Source: Clostridia bacterium (GTDB lineage Bacteria > Bacillota > Clostridia > Oscillospirales > Acutalibacteraceae). Taken from it: a stretch of 56,387 nucleotides of DNA. The stretch covers positions 1 through 56,387 of the forward strand of contig CAAFVV010000001.1 of assembly GCA_900766585.1 (NCBI GenBank), written 5' to 3'. Positions 8,496 through 17,693 of the stretch are shown piece by piece. How positions within the stretch are numbered: position 1 is the stretch's first letter; each line of letters begins with the position of its first letter. Made by a program: the position numbers and the translations under genes. The notes beneath the pieces are model-generated. The model did not search any database and was not told the origin of the DNA. It saw nothing but the letters and a program-made list of their open reading frames with translations.

Positions 8496-9439
8496 AAAAA
8501 TACTGTACAGGCCTGCTTTGCGGGCTGATGCTGTGCCTGTTTTTTGCCGTGACCGGCTGCGTCCGGACGGACAAGCCGCAGGAAAACCGGCTGAAGATCG
8601 TCAGCACCATATTCGCCCCCTATGACTTTGCCCGCGAGATCGCAGGCGACCGCGGCGACTGCACGCTGCTGGTCCCGCCCGGGACGGAGGTGCACAGCTA
8701 TGAGCCGACGGCGCGCGACCTCATCACGGTGCAAAACTGCGATATCTTTATCTATGTCGGCGGCGAATCGGACGCGTGGGTGGACAAGCTGCTGTCCGCG
8801 CTGGACACCTCGCGCTTTCGCACCGTGACGCTGATGGACTGCGCGGAGCTTCTGCCGGAGGAGGATGTCACCGGCGACAGCGTGAAGCACGCGGCGCACG
8901 GAGAGGAGACGGAATACGACGAGCATGTCTGGACGTCGCCGCGCAATGCCGTGCGCATCGTGGAAAAGCTGCGGCAGAATATGGCGGAGGCAGCGCCGGA
9001 GGACGCCGCCGGCTTTGCCGCCCGCGCCAAAGCGTATACCGAAAAGCTGAACGCGCTTGACCGCTCGTTTGCCGAGGTGACGGCGACGGCGAAGCGGCAT
9101 ATGATCGTGATGGCAGACCGCTTTCCGCTGTTGTATTTTGTCCGTGCCTACGGGCTTGACTACCGCGCCGCCTTCCCCGGCTGCGCGTCCGAAACGGAGC
9201 CGAACGCGGCGACGGTGGCGCGGCTGATCGACGAGGTGAAGCGCGAGCAGATCCCGGTGGTGTTTTATCTGGAGATGTCCGACGGCAGGATGGCGGATTC
9301 GCTCTGCGAAGCTACGGGGGCGAAAAAGCGGATGTTCCACTCCTGCCACAATGTGACGGCGGCGGAGCAGCAGGCGGGGGAGACCTATCTCTCGCTGATG
9401 ACCCGCAACCGGGATGTGCTGAAGGAGGCGTTGAACTGA
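8492..9439 (+). CDS. znuA: Metal (zinc) ABC transporter substrate-binding lipoprotein
   Basis: A cluster A-I solute-binding protein that captures Zn2+ (possibly Mn2+) outside the cell. The start at 8492 begins a signal peptide with lipobox AVTGC (Cys23). The metal-site His residues are seen in VHSYEPTARD and YDEHVWTSP. At the place where many ZnuA proteins have the third His, this one reads ADRFPLLYF, with Asp; I believe a similar DRFP form is usual in a clostridial subgroup. The long His-rich loop of Gram-negative ZnuA is absent. It overlaps the repressor gene by 4 bp and znuC by 1 bp. Confidence 0.9.
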   Translation: MKKYCTGLLCGLMLCLFFAVTGCVRTDKPQENRLKIVSTIFAPYDFAREIAGDRGDCTLLVPPGTEVHSYEPTARDLITVQNCDIFIYVGGESDAWVDKLLSALDTSRFRTVTLMDCAELLPEEDVTGDSVKHAAHGEETEYDEHVWTSPRNAVRIVEKLRQNMAEAAPEDAAGFAARAKAYTEKLNALDRSFAEVTATAKRHMIVMADRFPLLYFVRAYGLDYRAAFPGCASETEPNAATVARLIDEVKREQIPVVFYLEMSDGRMADSLCEATGAKKRMFHSCHNVTAAEQQAGETYLSLMTRNRDVLKEALN

Positions 9440-10149
9440 TGGCGCTGCTGACTTGCCGGGAGGTCGCGCTCGGCTATGAGGGGCAGACGGTGCTGGAGGA
9501 CGTGTCGTTTTCGGTCGAGCCGGGGGAATATCTGTGCATCGTCGGGGAAAACGGCTCGGGCAAAAGCACGCTGATTCAGGGGCTTTTGCGGCTGAAAGCG
9601 CCGCTTGTGGGCGAGATTCTGCGCGGGGACGGGCTGACCGCCTCCGGCATCGGCTACCTGCCCCAAAAAAGCCGTATTCAGCGGGATTTTCCCGCCGGCG
9701 TGTATGAGGTGGTGCTGTCCGGCCGGCTCGGCAGGCTGAAAAACCGCCTGTGGTACCGCCGTGAGGACCGCGAGGCCGCTCTTGCGGAAATGGAGCGGCT
9801 CGGGCTGAGCGATCTGCGGGATCACAGCTTTCAGGAGCTTTCGGGCGGCCAGCAGCAGCGTGTGCTGTTGGCACGCGCCATGTGCGCTGCCGACCGGCTG
9901 CTGCTGCTCGATGAGCCGGCGGCGGGGCTTGACCCGGTCGTGACGGCGCAGCTGTATGAGCAGATTGCGGCAGCCAACCGCGAACGGGGGCTTGCGGTCA
10001 TCATGGTGACGCACGATATCCCCGCTGCGGTGCGCTATGCCGACCGCATCCTGCATCTGCGGCACCGCCCGCTGTTTTACGGCACGGCGGAGGAATACCG
10101 CAAAAGCGCCGTCGGACGGCATTTTCTGGAGGGGGAGGAGACGGCATGA
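9439..10149 (+). CDS. znuC: Metal ABC transporter ATP-binding protein
   Basis: The 236-residue nucleotide-binding subunit that powers the zinc importer at the inner face of the membrane. Walker A GENGSGKST, signature LSGGQQQR and Walker B LLLLDEPAAGLDP are all intact, followed by the H-loop VTHD. Its ATG overlaps the znuA stop (TGATG) and its end overlaps the znuB start by 4 bp. Confidence 0.95.
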   Translation: MALLTCREVALGYEGQTVLEDVSFSVEPGEYLCIVGENGSGKSTLIQGLLRLKAPLVGEILRGDGLTASGIGYLPQKSRIQRDFPAGVYEVVLSGRLGRLKNRLWYRREDREAALAEMERLGLSDLRDHSFQELSGGQQQRVLLARAMCAADRLLLLDEPAAGLDPVVTAQLYEQIAAANRERGLAVIMVTHDIPAAVRYADRILHLRHRPLFYGTAEEYRKSAVGRHFLEGEETA

Positions 10150-10970
10150 CAGTGTTTTGGGAAATGTGGCAGTATCCGTTTTTGCAGCGGGCGCTGTTTG
10201 TCGGCCTGCTCGTGTCGCTCTGCGCGGCGCTGCTCGGTGTCAGTCTGGTGCTGAAGCGGTATTCCATGATCGGCGACGGGCTGTCGCATGTGGCGTTCGG
10301 CGCCATGGCGGTGGCCTCCGCCGTCGGCTGGGCGCCGCTTGCGGTGGCGATTCCGGTGGTGACGGCTTCCGCGTTTCTGCTGCTGCGGCTGAGCGCCGAC
10401 AGCCGCATCCGCGGCGATGCGGCGATCGCCATGCTGTCGGCGGTCTGCCTTGCCGTCGGCGTGATGGCAGTATCGCTGACCTCCGGTATGAACACGGATA
10501 TTTATAACTATATGTTCGGCAGCATCCTGTCCCTCTCGCCCCATGATGCGCGGCTGAGCATGGCGCTGTCTGTCGGTGTGCTGCTGCTGTTTTTGCTTTG
10601 CTATACCCGCATTTTCGGCGTGACATTTGACGAGAGCTTTTCCCGCGCCGTCGGAGTCAGGGTCGGGCTGTATAACGCGGTGATCGCCGTGCTGACGGCG
10701 GTAACGGTGGTGCTTGGCATGCGGATGATGGGCGCGCTGCTGATCTCGAGTCTGGTCATCTTCCCCGCCCTGACCGCCATGCGGGTGTGCAGGCGGTTTT
10801 CCACCGTGATGCTCTGCGCGGCGATCCTGTCGGTCGTCTGCTTCACGGTGGGGCTGATTCTGTCCTATGTTCTCGGCGTGCCGAGCGGTGCCAGTGTGGT
10901 GCTGACGGATGCGGCGGCTTTCCTGCTGTTTTCGCTGCTCCGCGCCGTGAGATCCCGCCGCAGAGGCTGA
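10146..10970 (+). CDS. znuB: Metal ABC transporter permease
   Basis: The 274-residue membrane subunit of the zinc importer (ABC-3 family) with about eight hydrophobic segments. Typical sequences are GDGLSHVAFGAMA near the N terminus and GMRMMGALLISSLVIFPA in the second half. It is the last gene of the repressor-znuA-znuC-znuB operon; all four genes overlap by 1-4 bp, so expression should be tightly coupled. No obvious terminator lies before the next promoter at 11039. Confidence 0.94.
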   Translation: MTVFWEMWQYPFLQRALFVGLLVSLCAALLGVSLVLKRYSMIGDGLSHVAFGAMAVASAVGWAPLAVAIPVVTASAFLLLRLSADSRIRGDAAIAMLSAVCLAVGVMAVSLTSGMNTDIYNYMFGSILSLSPHDARLSMALSVGVLLLFLLCYTRIFGVTFDESFSRAVGVRVGLYNAVIAVLTAVTVVLGMRMMGALLISSLVIFPALTAMRVCRRFSTVMLCAAILSVVCFTVGLILSYVLGVPSGASVVLTDAAAFLLFSLLRAVRSRRRG

Positions 10971-11038
10971 CAGGCGGTGCGGAGAAATTCCATTTTTCTG
11001 CATTGGATAGAAAATCCATCCAAATTATGCGGCATTAC

Positions 11039-11067
11039 TTGACTTTTCTTTTTTTAGCGTGTATAAT
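11039..11067 (+). promoter_or_regulatory. Promoter of the peptide ABC operon
   Basis: TTGACT (11039-11044) and TATAAT (11062-11067) are 17 bp apart. A leader of about 80 nt and an AAGGAGG site (11141-11147) follow before the ATG at 11156. Confidence 0.8.
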
Positions 11068-11155
11068 AAATATCATATATACATCCCCGCCGCCGTGTAA
11101 AGCGTACTTGCGCCGTGCGGGGCGCGGTGTATGAAATTATAAGGAGGTCAGAAAA

Positions 11156-13312
11156 ATGGGAAAAAGACTCATCAGTCTTGCTCTCGTGGCTCTGTTTGTG
11201 GTGGCCCTGTTTGCCGGCTGCACGCCCGCAGAGAAAAATGAGAACAAGATCACGGTCGGTAACACGACCGAGACATCCGGCGACTTCATTTGGCCGGGCT
11301 TCGGCGCCAGCTCCGCCGGCGCTGCCGATCAGGACGTCAATAAGCTGACGATCGGTCTGGGCACAATGGAAATCAACCAGAGCGGTGACTACGTCTGGAG
11401 CAAAACCGTCGTGAAGTCCCACAAAGAGGAAGAGATCGACAAGGGTGATCACAAGAACTACCGCATCACCATCGAACTGAACGAGGGACTCAAGTTCAGC
11501 GACGGCTCCGCGATCAAGGCGGACAACTATCTTGCCTACATTCTCGCGTTCAGCACGCCGGTTGCCAAAAATGCCGGTCACACGGCTCAGGCTGGCATGA
11601 ATTTTGTCGGCTACGGCAGCTTCAATGCGTATGCCGGTGAGGATCTGAAGGCGGAGGACGCGACGAAGGAATTCGCCGGTATCCGTAAGCTCGGTGACTA
11701 CTCGTTCTCTATCGAGGTTCAGGGTCCGGATTACTATCCGTACTACTATGCCTATACTTATGGTGCGGTCAGCCCCTATCCGCTGGCGCAGGTTCTCGGC
11801 GAGGGCGTGGAGGTCAAGGATGACGGCAACGGCTGCTATCTGACCGAGGCATGGTACAAGAAGGGCGACAAGTCGACCGCCGAGACGCCGGTCTATGAGA
11901 AGTCTGAGCACCTCAAGACGGCACGCTATGATCTGAAGTCCTATCCCTATTCCGGCCCCTATGTCATCGAGAGCTATGATGACAGCACCAAGCAGACGAT
12001 CCTGAAGATCAACAAAGAGTATGCCGGTAACTTCGAGGGTCAGAAGCCCTCGATCACCACGGTTGTCTACACCAAGGTCGTCGAAGAGACCCAGGTGGAC
12101 AAATTTGTGAACGGCGAGGTCGATGTGCTCTCTGCCGTTACCGGCGGCGAGCTGACCAAGAGCGCGCTCAAGGCTGTGACCGAGAGCGACGGCAAATTTG
12201 TCGAGCAGCACTATCAGCGCGCCGGCTACGGCAAGGTGCAGTTTGAGTGCGACTTCGGCCCGACGATGTTCACCGAGGTGCGTCAGGCTGTCGCCTATGT
12301 CCTCAACCGTCAGGATTTCATGCAGAACTTCACGGGCGGCTACGGCGTCGTCATCGACGGACCGTATTCCCCCGACTTCACGGTCTGGAAGGCTGTGAAA
12401 GACAGCATCAAGCTGACCGACTATTCCTATGCGCCCGCCAAAGCGCAGAAGGTGCTTGAGGACGGCGGCTGGGTCTACAACTCCAAGGGCGAAGCATATG
12501 CTGCTGGTCAGCCCGGTGTCGACTCCGTGCGGTATAAGAAGCTCGAGGGCGATGCGCTGACGGATGTCAACAAGAACTACAAGTCTGTCGCCAACACCGA
12601 CGGTACCGAGTATAAGACTGTGAACGTTAACGGCGTGTACTACATGCCGCTGGTCATCAACTGGTTCGGCACCAACCCCAATCCGGTAACCGAGCTGCTG
12701 ACCACCTCGCTGGCGAACAGCAAGGATCTGACCACCATCGGTATGGTCGTCCGCGCTACGGTCGGTGACTTCACCACCCTGCTCGGCAACATCTACCGTG
12801 AGGCGAGCTACGGCTACGGCGGCACGCCGACCTACGGCATGTACAACCTTGCGACCGGCTGGAATGTCGGCGTGTATGACTATTCCTACAACTGGTCGCT
12901 GAATATGGATTACTTTGACTACTCATCGAATAAGCTGTTCGATGAGTATGACAAGGCGTTCCCGTATTATGTCAAGGCCGGAAAAGACGACAAGACCGTC
13001 GGCAAGCATACCAAGATGTCCTATGATGAGGCGGTGAAGGCGTCGGGCGGCAAGCTCGGCATGGATTACCTCTCCATGGCGATGGTCTACGATGCGACCA
13101 CCGAGGAAGAGTACAACACGTGGTGGAAGGCGTATATCGAGCGCTGGAACTATCTGATGCCCGATATCCCGCTGTATTCGAACTACTACTACGACGTGTA
13201 CAACTCCAAGATCGAGAACTACAAGACCGGTCCGTTCTGGAACACGATGCAGGCGATCACCTATGCGTCCATCAAGAACGCGTATGAGCCTTCCGAGGCG
13301 GAGTCCAAGTAA
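11156..13312 (+). CDS. Peptide ABC transporter substrate-binding lipoprotein (SBP family 5)
   Basis: A 718-residue extracellular binding protein, longer than the usual 500-600. The signal peptide ends in lipobox LFAGC (Cys22). The family 5 pattern is visible in FSDGSAIKADNYLAYI and in the 'SGPYVIESYD' region, with a C-terminal WNY-rich part (ERWNYLMPDIPLYSNYYYDVY). It is unusually rich in Tyr and Gly. The strong ribosome site and more uniform codon use fit high expression. It leads an operon with two permeases and two ATPases; the ligand is not evident, and OppA or DppA would be a guess. Confidence 0.9.
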   Translation: MGKRLISLALVALFVVALFAGCTPAEKNENKITVGNTTETSGDFIWPGFGASSAGAADQDVNKLTIGLGTMEINQSGDYVWSKTVVKSHKEEEIDKGDHKNYRITIELNEGLKFSDGSAIKADNYLAYILAFSTPVAKNAGHTAQAGMNFVGYGSFNAYAGEDLKAEDATKEFAGIRKLGDYSFSIEVQGPDYYPYYYAYTYGAVSPYPLAQVLGEGVEVKDDGNGCYLTEAWYKKGDKSTAETPVYEKSEHLKTARYDLKSYPYSGPYVIESYDDSTKQTILKINKEYAGNFEGQKPSITTVVYTKVVEETQVDKFVNGEVDVLSAVTGGELTKSALKAVTESDGKFVEQHYQRAGYGKVQFECDFGPTMFTEVRQAVAYVLNRQDFMQNFTGGYGVVIDGPYSPDFTVWKAVKDSIKLTDYSYAPAKAQKVLEDGGWVYNSKGEAYAAGQPGVDSVRYKKLEGDALTDVNKNYKSVANTDGTEYKTVNVNGVYYMPLVINWFGTNPNPVTELLTTSLANSKDLTTIGMVVRATVGDFTTLLGNIYREASYGYGGTPTYGMYNLATGWNVGVYDYSYNWSLNMDYFDYSSNKLFDEYDKAFPYYVKAGKDDKTVGKHTKMSYDEAVKASGGKLGMDYLSMAMVYDATTEEEYNTWWKAYIERWNYLMPDIPLYSNYYYDVYNSKIENYKTGPFWNTMQAITYASIKNAYEPSEAESK

Positions 13313-13705
13313 GTTCCCGGTAATTTGTCCGCAGGCCGCATCAGCGCCCCGAGACAGGATGAATCTGCTCCCGGCAGGATGCGTCGGCATCTTGCCGGTG
13401 AGCGGTCTCACATGGGGCAGCCGAAAGGCTGCCCCATATGCTTTTATCCGGCGGTGAAGTCAGTCCTTCACCCGCCCCCGCGCTCTGTTCGGTCAGCCGC
13501 ACGCCGAAAAACGGCTGCGTGCGGCTGACCGAGCAGAGGCAGTCTGCCGTTTTGCCGGCAGCATGCTCTGCCCGCCGGGCGGAGTCAACTCCGCTAGTAT
13601 GCTTTTGACCGCTTTGTTTTTTAGCTTCCAACGCCGCTAGCCGGGGCATCTGTCCCCGCCTCAAAATAGCCCGCCCGTGCGGAACAGAAATGAGAGATCA
13701 AAACT
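13313..13705 (+). other. 393-bp intergenic region with several stem-loops inside the peptide operon
   Basis: No gene is visible here. Four structures stand out. There is a 9-bp hairpin GGGGCAGCC/GGCTGCCCC near 13414-13435. There is a 21-bp near-perfect stem pairing 13483-13503 with 13518-13538 (one G-U). There is CTGCCG/CCGGCAG near 13544-13562, and GGAGT/ACTCC-type pairing near 13580-13595. None has a clean U-tract. Such structures after an SBP gene often reduce transcription into, or stabilise mRNA upstream of, the permease genes; that role here is inference. Confidence 0.7.
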
Positions 13706-14725
13706 ATGGGAAAGTATATCGCGAAGAGAATCGGCTACATGCTCATCGTCATGGTGATCCTGTCGCTTCTGATGTATCTGGTCTATGCCATGATCCCGTT
13801 TGACCGGGCGAGAGCAGAGGCCGATAAGCTGAAAAACACCTACCGCAACAATCCCGAGAAATTTGAGCAGGTCTATCAGGAGTACCGCAAGGAGCTTGGA
13901 CTGGATGAAAATGTATTCGTGCGGTACCTCGGGTGGATCGGCATTATGCCGATCAACGGCAAATATCAGGGGCTTCTGCAGGGCGATTTCGGCTACAGCT
14001 ATGATTTCAGCCGCCCGGCGCAGGATGTACTGGTCGAACCGATGAAAAACACAATCTTTATCAATATTTTTGCCACGATTTTGGCGCTTGGCATCACGAT
14101 ACCGCTCGGAATTTTCTGCGCGGTACACCGCGGCGGCAGGCGCGATACGGCGGTGCAGGTCGCCACGATCATCGGCTACAGTATACCGATATTTATTACG
14201 GCGATCCTGTTTATCTGGCTGTTTGCCATGCAGCTGAAGCTGCTGCCGGTTTCCGGCATGAAAACGCCGGGCACGAATTATACCGGCATCTATAAATTCC
14301 TCGATGAAATGAAGTATATGCTGCTTCCGCTCATCGTCATGACGTTCTCCTCCCTCGGTGGTATGACGCGCTATGTGCGCGCCTCTATGACCGAGGCACT
14401 TTCCATGGACTGCATCCGCACTGCGCGGGCAAAGGGTCTGCGCGAAAAGGTGGTTGTCTACAGTCATGCGTGGCGCAATGCCCTGATCCCGATCATCACG
14501 CTGGTGATCGGCTGGTTTATCGGCATTTTCTCCGGTTCGATCATGATCGAGAATATTTTCGGCCTGAACGGTATGGGTCGTATCTATATCAATGCATTGA
14601 ACAGCAAGGACTTTGAGGTCGTTCTTCTGCTGCAGATGTTCTATGTGGCGGTGGGTCTGATCGGCAACCTGATCATCGACATTGCCTACGGTATCGCGGA
14701 TCCCCGCATCCGTGTCAATAAGTAA
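13706..14725 (+). CDS. oppB: Peptide ABC transporter permease (OppB/DppB family)
   Basis: A 339-residue inner-membrane permease with an N-terminal helix, a periplasm-side domain of about 90 residues, then about five helices. The conserved EAA-loop-type segment is seen at the phrase RTARAKGLREKVVVYSHAWRN cut short here, followed by FGLNGMGRIYINAL, typical of OppB. The ribosome site (GAGA) is weak, in contrast to the strong one of the SBP gene, which fits lower translation of permeases. It lies 14 bp ahead of the OppC-type gene. Confidence 0.92.
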   Translation: MGKYIAKRIGYMLIVMVILSLLMYLVYAMIPFDRARAEADKLKNTYRNNPEKFEQVYQEYRKELGLDENVFVRYLGWIGIMPINGKYQGLLQGDFGYSYDFSRPAQDVLVEPMKNTIFINIFATILALGITIPLGIFCAVHRGGRRDTAVQVATIIGYSIPIFITAILFIWLFAMQLKLLPVSGMKTPGTNYTGIYKFLDEMKYMLLPLIVMTFSSLGGMTRYVRASMTEALSMDCIRTARAKGLREKVVVYSHAWRNALIPIITLVIGWFIGIFSGSIMIENIFGLNGMGRIYINALNSKDFEVVLLLQMFYVAVGLIGNLIIDIAYGIADPRIRVNK

Positions 14726-14739
14726 CGGGGGGCGTAAGG

Positions 14740-16680
14740 ATGGAAAACACAACCAAAAAGAAAGAATTCTTCCTCCTGCGCTGGTTCAAGCGCATGTTCC
14801 TCGGCAGCTCGCGTGAGCTGACGGTCAGTGATGAGCGCTATGACAGCCCCGGCAAGCTCGCCGTCAAGCGCTTTTTCCGCAAGCCGCTGGCAACAGCGGC
14901 AGTCGTCGTGCTGCTGCTTTTGTTCCTGTTTGTCTTTATCGGCCCGATCTTTGCGCCGGTGGATCTGTCCTACATGGAGTCGATGCACGCCAATGTCGGA
15001 CCGACCAACAGCATGATGGCGATCCCGAAAGAGTTGAAAAACGGCACAAGCTCGATTTCCTCGCGCGGTTCGTTCTCGCTCGGACTCAGCGAAGAGGGCA
15101 AGCTCTTCACCTGGGGCTATTTTAACGGCGCGATCAAAAAGCAGCCGCATACCGACGTGCTCACTGTTCCGGAAGAGGCGCAAAAGGAAAAGATCCTGTT
15201 CGCTGAGGCCGGCTCGGATCACTGCGTGGCGATCGGCGAGAGCGGAAAGGTGTATGCCTGGGGTCTGTATGACAACGGACAGTACGGTCACGACGGCTCC
15301 ATGATCGCCGCTGTGCTCAAGCAGCCGGACGAGCTGATCAACGGCACGATCGACGTCAGCCAGGTCAGGCAGCTTGCCGCCGGTGTGCAGGTGACGGCGA
15401 TCCTCATGAAGGACGGCACGCTCTACGCCTGGGGCAATGATCAGGCGAGCGCGACCAATATCAATTCGATTCTGAAGGCGATCAAAAACGACGGCCTGCG
15501 CCTGTCTCAGATCGCGTTTACCAATACCGGTCTCTACGGCATTTCTACGGACGGCGAATTTATCACCGGCGATAATGTGACCTTTGACAATCACACAATC
15601 ACGGACGAAAACGGTGTTGACCGTGTTGTGGTCACAAAAGACTATATCGGCTCCCGCAAGGCGATCAGTCTGGCAGCGACCTGTGACTCGGTGGCGGTTG
15701 TGCTCGAGGACGGTGAGTTGCTCGTTTTCGGCAAAGCCGGCAATGCTCCTGTTTTGGAAGCGGGCGAAAAAGCGGTTTCCGTTTCGGCGGGATCGCGTCA
15801 CTTTACACTGCTGACCGATTCCGGCAGAACGGTTGCCTGGGGCAACGGCAAGCTCGGTCAGACCAAGGTACCCGCGAAGCTGCAGGCGGCGGGCGCGGTC
15901 GACCGCGTGATCTCTGCCGGCTTCCAGAACTATGCGTTCAAGGACGGCAAGTTTGTCGGCTCGTGGGGATTGAAAGGCTATCTCATGGGTACGGATGATA
16001 TGGGACGCGACGTCTTTAACCGTGTGATGAACGGCGGCAAAATGACCATGACCGTCGGCGCGGTCGCGGTTATCGTGGCCACGATCATCGGCGTGATCAT
16101 CGGCTGTATTTCCGGCTATTTCGGCGGAAAGGTCGACATGCTGCTGATGCGTGTGACTGAGATCTTCGGTGCGATCCCGTTTTTGCCGTTTGCCCTTGTG
16201 CTTTCGGCGGTTTTGCAGGCGAGCGATCTGACGGAGAATGTGCGCATATTTATCATCATGGTGATTCTCGGCGTGCTGTCGTGGACCGGTCTTGCGCGAT
16301 TGATCCGCGGTCAGGTGCTTGCCGAGCGCGAAAAGGAATTTGTCACCGCCGCGCGTTCCATGGGCGTGCCCGAGCGGCGCATCGCCTTTAAACACATCCT
16401 GCCGAACGTCATCTCCGTTATCCTCGTGAGCGTGACGCTTGACTTTGCCTCCTGCATGCTGACGGAATCTTCGCTGTCCTATCTGGGCTTCGGCGTTCAG
16501 CTGCCGCGTCCGACGTGGGGCAACATGCTTTACGGCTGCCGCAACGCCACGGTCATCCAAAACTACTGGTGGCGCTGGCTGTTCCCTGCCATTTTCCTGT
16601 CCGTAGCCGTTATCTGCATCAATGTGATCGGTGACGCGCTGCGCGATGTGCTTGATCCCAAGTCGGAGGTGGAGAAATAA
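14740..16680 (+). CDS. oppC: OppC-type peptide permease with inserted RCC1-like seven-blade propeller
   Basis: This 646-residue protein is about twice the family length. Residues 49-70 form TM1. Residues about 96-416 are a repeat region with seven segments centred on 111-126, 158-175, 214-232, 258-277, 309-331, 350-368 and 391-410. Most read as 'xxxAGxxHxxAxxxDGxxYxWG', the RCC1/BNR-like blade pattern (SDHCVAIGESGKVYAWG is the clearest). The last blade runs straight into the OppC motif MGTDDMGRDVFNRV (416-429). Residues 430-635 form a normal permease core, with the EAA loop at 531-556. By topology the propeller sits outside the cell in the TM1-TM2 loop. The frame is open throughout and overlaps oppD by 1 bp, so this is a real fusion and not an assembly join. 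Confidence 0.93.
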   Translation: MENTTKKKEFFLLRWFKRMFLGSSRELTVSDERYDSPGKLAVKRFFRKPLATAAVVVLLLLFLFVFIGPIFAPVDLSYMESMHANVGPTNSMMAIPKELKNGTSSISSRGSFSLGLSEEGKLFTWGYFNGAIKKQPHTDVLTVPEEAQKEKILFAEAGSDHCVAIGESGKVYAWGLYDNGQYGHDGSMIAAVLKQPDELINGTIDVSQVRQLAAGVQVTAILMKDGTLYAWGNDQASATNINSILKAIKNDGLRLSQIAFTNTGLYGISTDGEFITGDNVTFDNHTITDENGVDRVVVTKDYIGSRKAISLAATCDSVAVVLEDGELLVFGKAGNAPVLEAGEKAVSVSAGSRHFTLLTDSGRTVAWGNGKLGQTKVPAKLQAAGAVDRVISAGFQNYAFKDGKFVGSWGLKGYLMGTDDMGRDVFNRVMNGGKMTMTVGAVAVIVATIIGVIIGCISGYFGGKVDMLLMRVTEIFGAIPFLPFALVLSAVLQASDLTENVRIFIIMVILGVLSWTGLARLIRGQVLAEREKEFVTAARSMGVPERRIAFKHILPNVISVILVSVTLDFASCMLTESSLSYLGFGVQLPRPTWGNMLYGCRNATVIQNYWWRWLFPAIFLSVAVICINVIGDALRDVLDPKSEVEK

Positions 16681-17693
16681 TGCCGCTGCTCGAAGTGAAA
16701 AATCTGCATACATTTTTTAAGACCCGCAACGGAACGGTGAAAGCCGTCAATGATGTTTCCTATTCCATTGAGCGCGGTAAGACGCTCGGCATCGTCGGCG
16801 AGTCCGGTTCCGGAAAAAGCGTGTCGGCGATGAGTATTCTTCGTCTGCTGGATGCCAACGGCTACATTGCTGAGGGAAGCATTCGCTTTGACGGCAAAGA
16901 GCTTGTCGATATGCCGATGCAGGAGATGTACCATATCCGCGGCAACCGCATTTCCGTCATCTTTCAAGAGCCGATGACCAGCTTGAACCCGGTGTTTTCG
17001 GTGCGGAGACAGCTTTCCGAGCCGTTTATGATCCATCAGGGGATGAACAAGAAGCAGGCGGCGGAAAAGTGCATTGAAATGCTGCGCGCCGTGCAGATCC
17101 CGAACCCCGAGGCGGTTGCCAAGCAATACCCGCACCAGCTCTCCGGCGGTATGCGCCAGCGTGTCATGATCGCCATGGCGCTGGCGTGCAAACCGGATAT
17201 TCTGATTGCGGATGAGCCGACGACGGCACTTGACGTGACGATCCAGGCGCAGATCCTCAAGCTGATGAATGACCTCCAGCGTGAAAACGGCACGGCGATC
17301 ATGTTTATCACACACGATCTCGGCGTGATCAACGAGATGGCGGACGACGTGGTCGTGATGTACTGCGGTCAGGTCGTTGAGCGTGCGCCCTCGCGGCTGA
17401 TCTTTGCGGATTGCGAAAAGAGTCATCCGTATACGGAGGGGCTGATGTATTCCATTCCGCGGCTCAACGACAGCCGCGCCAAGCTGGATCCGATTCCCGG
17501 TGTCGTGCCGCATCCGCTGGATCTGCCCAAGGGATGCAAATTTGCGCCCCGATGCAAATATTGCACCAAAAAGTGCATGGAAGAGGAGCCGCCGCTGATT
17601 GACGTGTCGGAGGATCAGCAGGTCAGATGCTTCTATCCGTCCAAGGAAGAAAGGAGGAGTGCCGCTCATGGAGAAATTACTGTCAATCGTTAA
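16680..17693 (+). CDS. oppD: Peptide ABC transporter ATP-binding protein (OppD/DppD family)
   Basis: A 337-residue ATPase of the peptide importer. Walker A GESGSGKS, signature LSGGMRQR and Walker B LIADEPTTALD are intact. A C-terminal Cys cluster (GCKFAPRCKYCTKKC) matches the iron-sulfur-type C-terminal domain known in this family. The start overlaps the oppC stop by 1 bp, and the 3' end overlaps the next gene by 26 bp. Confidence 0.95.
   Translation: MPLLEVKNLHTFFKTRNGTVKAVNDVSYSIERGKTLGIVGESGSGKSVSAMSILRLLDANGYIAEGSIRFDGKELVDMPMQEMYHIRGNRISVIFQEPMTSLNPVFSVRRQLSEPFMIHQGMNKKQAAEKCIEMLRAVQIPNPEAVAKQYPHQLSGGMRQRVMIAMALACKPDILIADEPTTALDVTIQAQILKLMNDLQRENGTAIMFITHDLGVINEMADDVVVMYCGQVVERAPSRLIFADCEKSHPYTEGLMYSIPRLNDSRAKLDPIPGVVPHPLDLPKGCKFAPRCKYCTKKCMEEEPPLIDVSEDQQVRCFYPSKEERRSAAHGEITVNR

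Noticed and set aside
14740..16680. Chance or chimeric join of a permease and an RCC1 gene
   Set aside because: The frame is open across both joints, the last blade merges with a conserved permease motif, and codon use is the same throughout.
14686..16713. 675-codon open frame on the minus strand opposite oppC
   Set aside because: A mirror of the strong coding bias of oppC; no ribosome site and an Arg/His-rich random-looking product.
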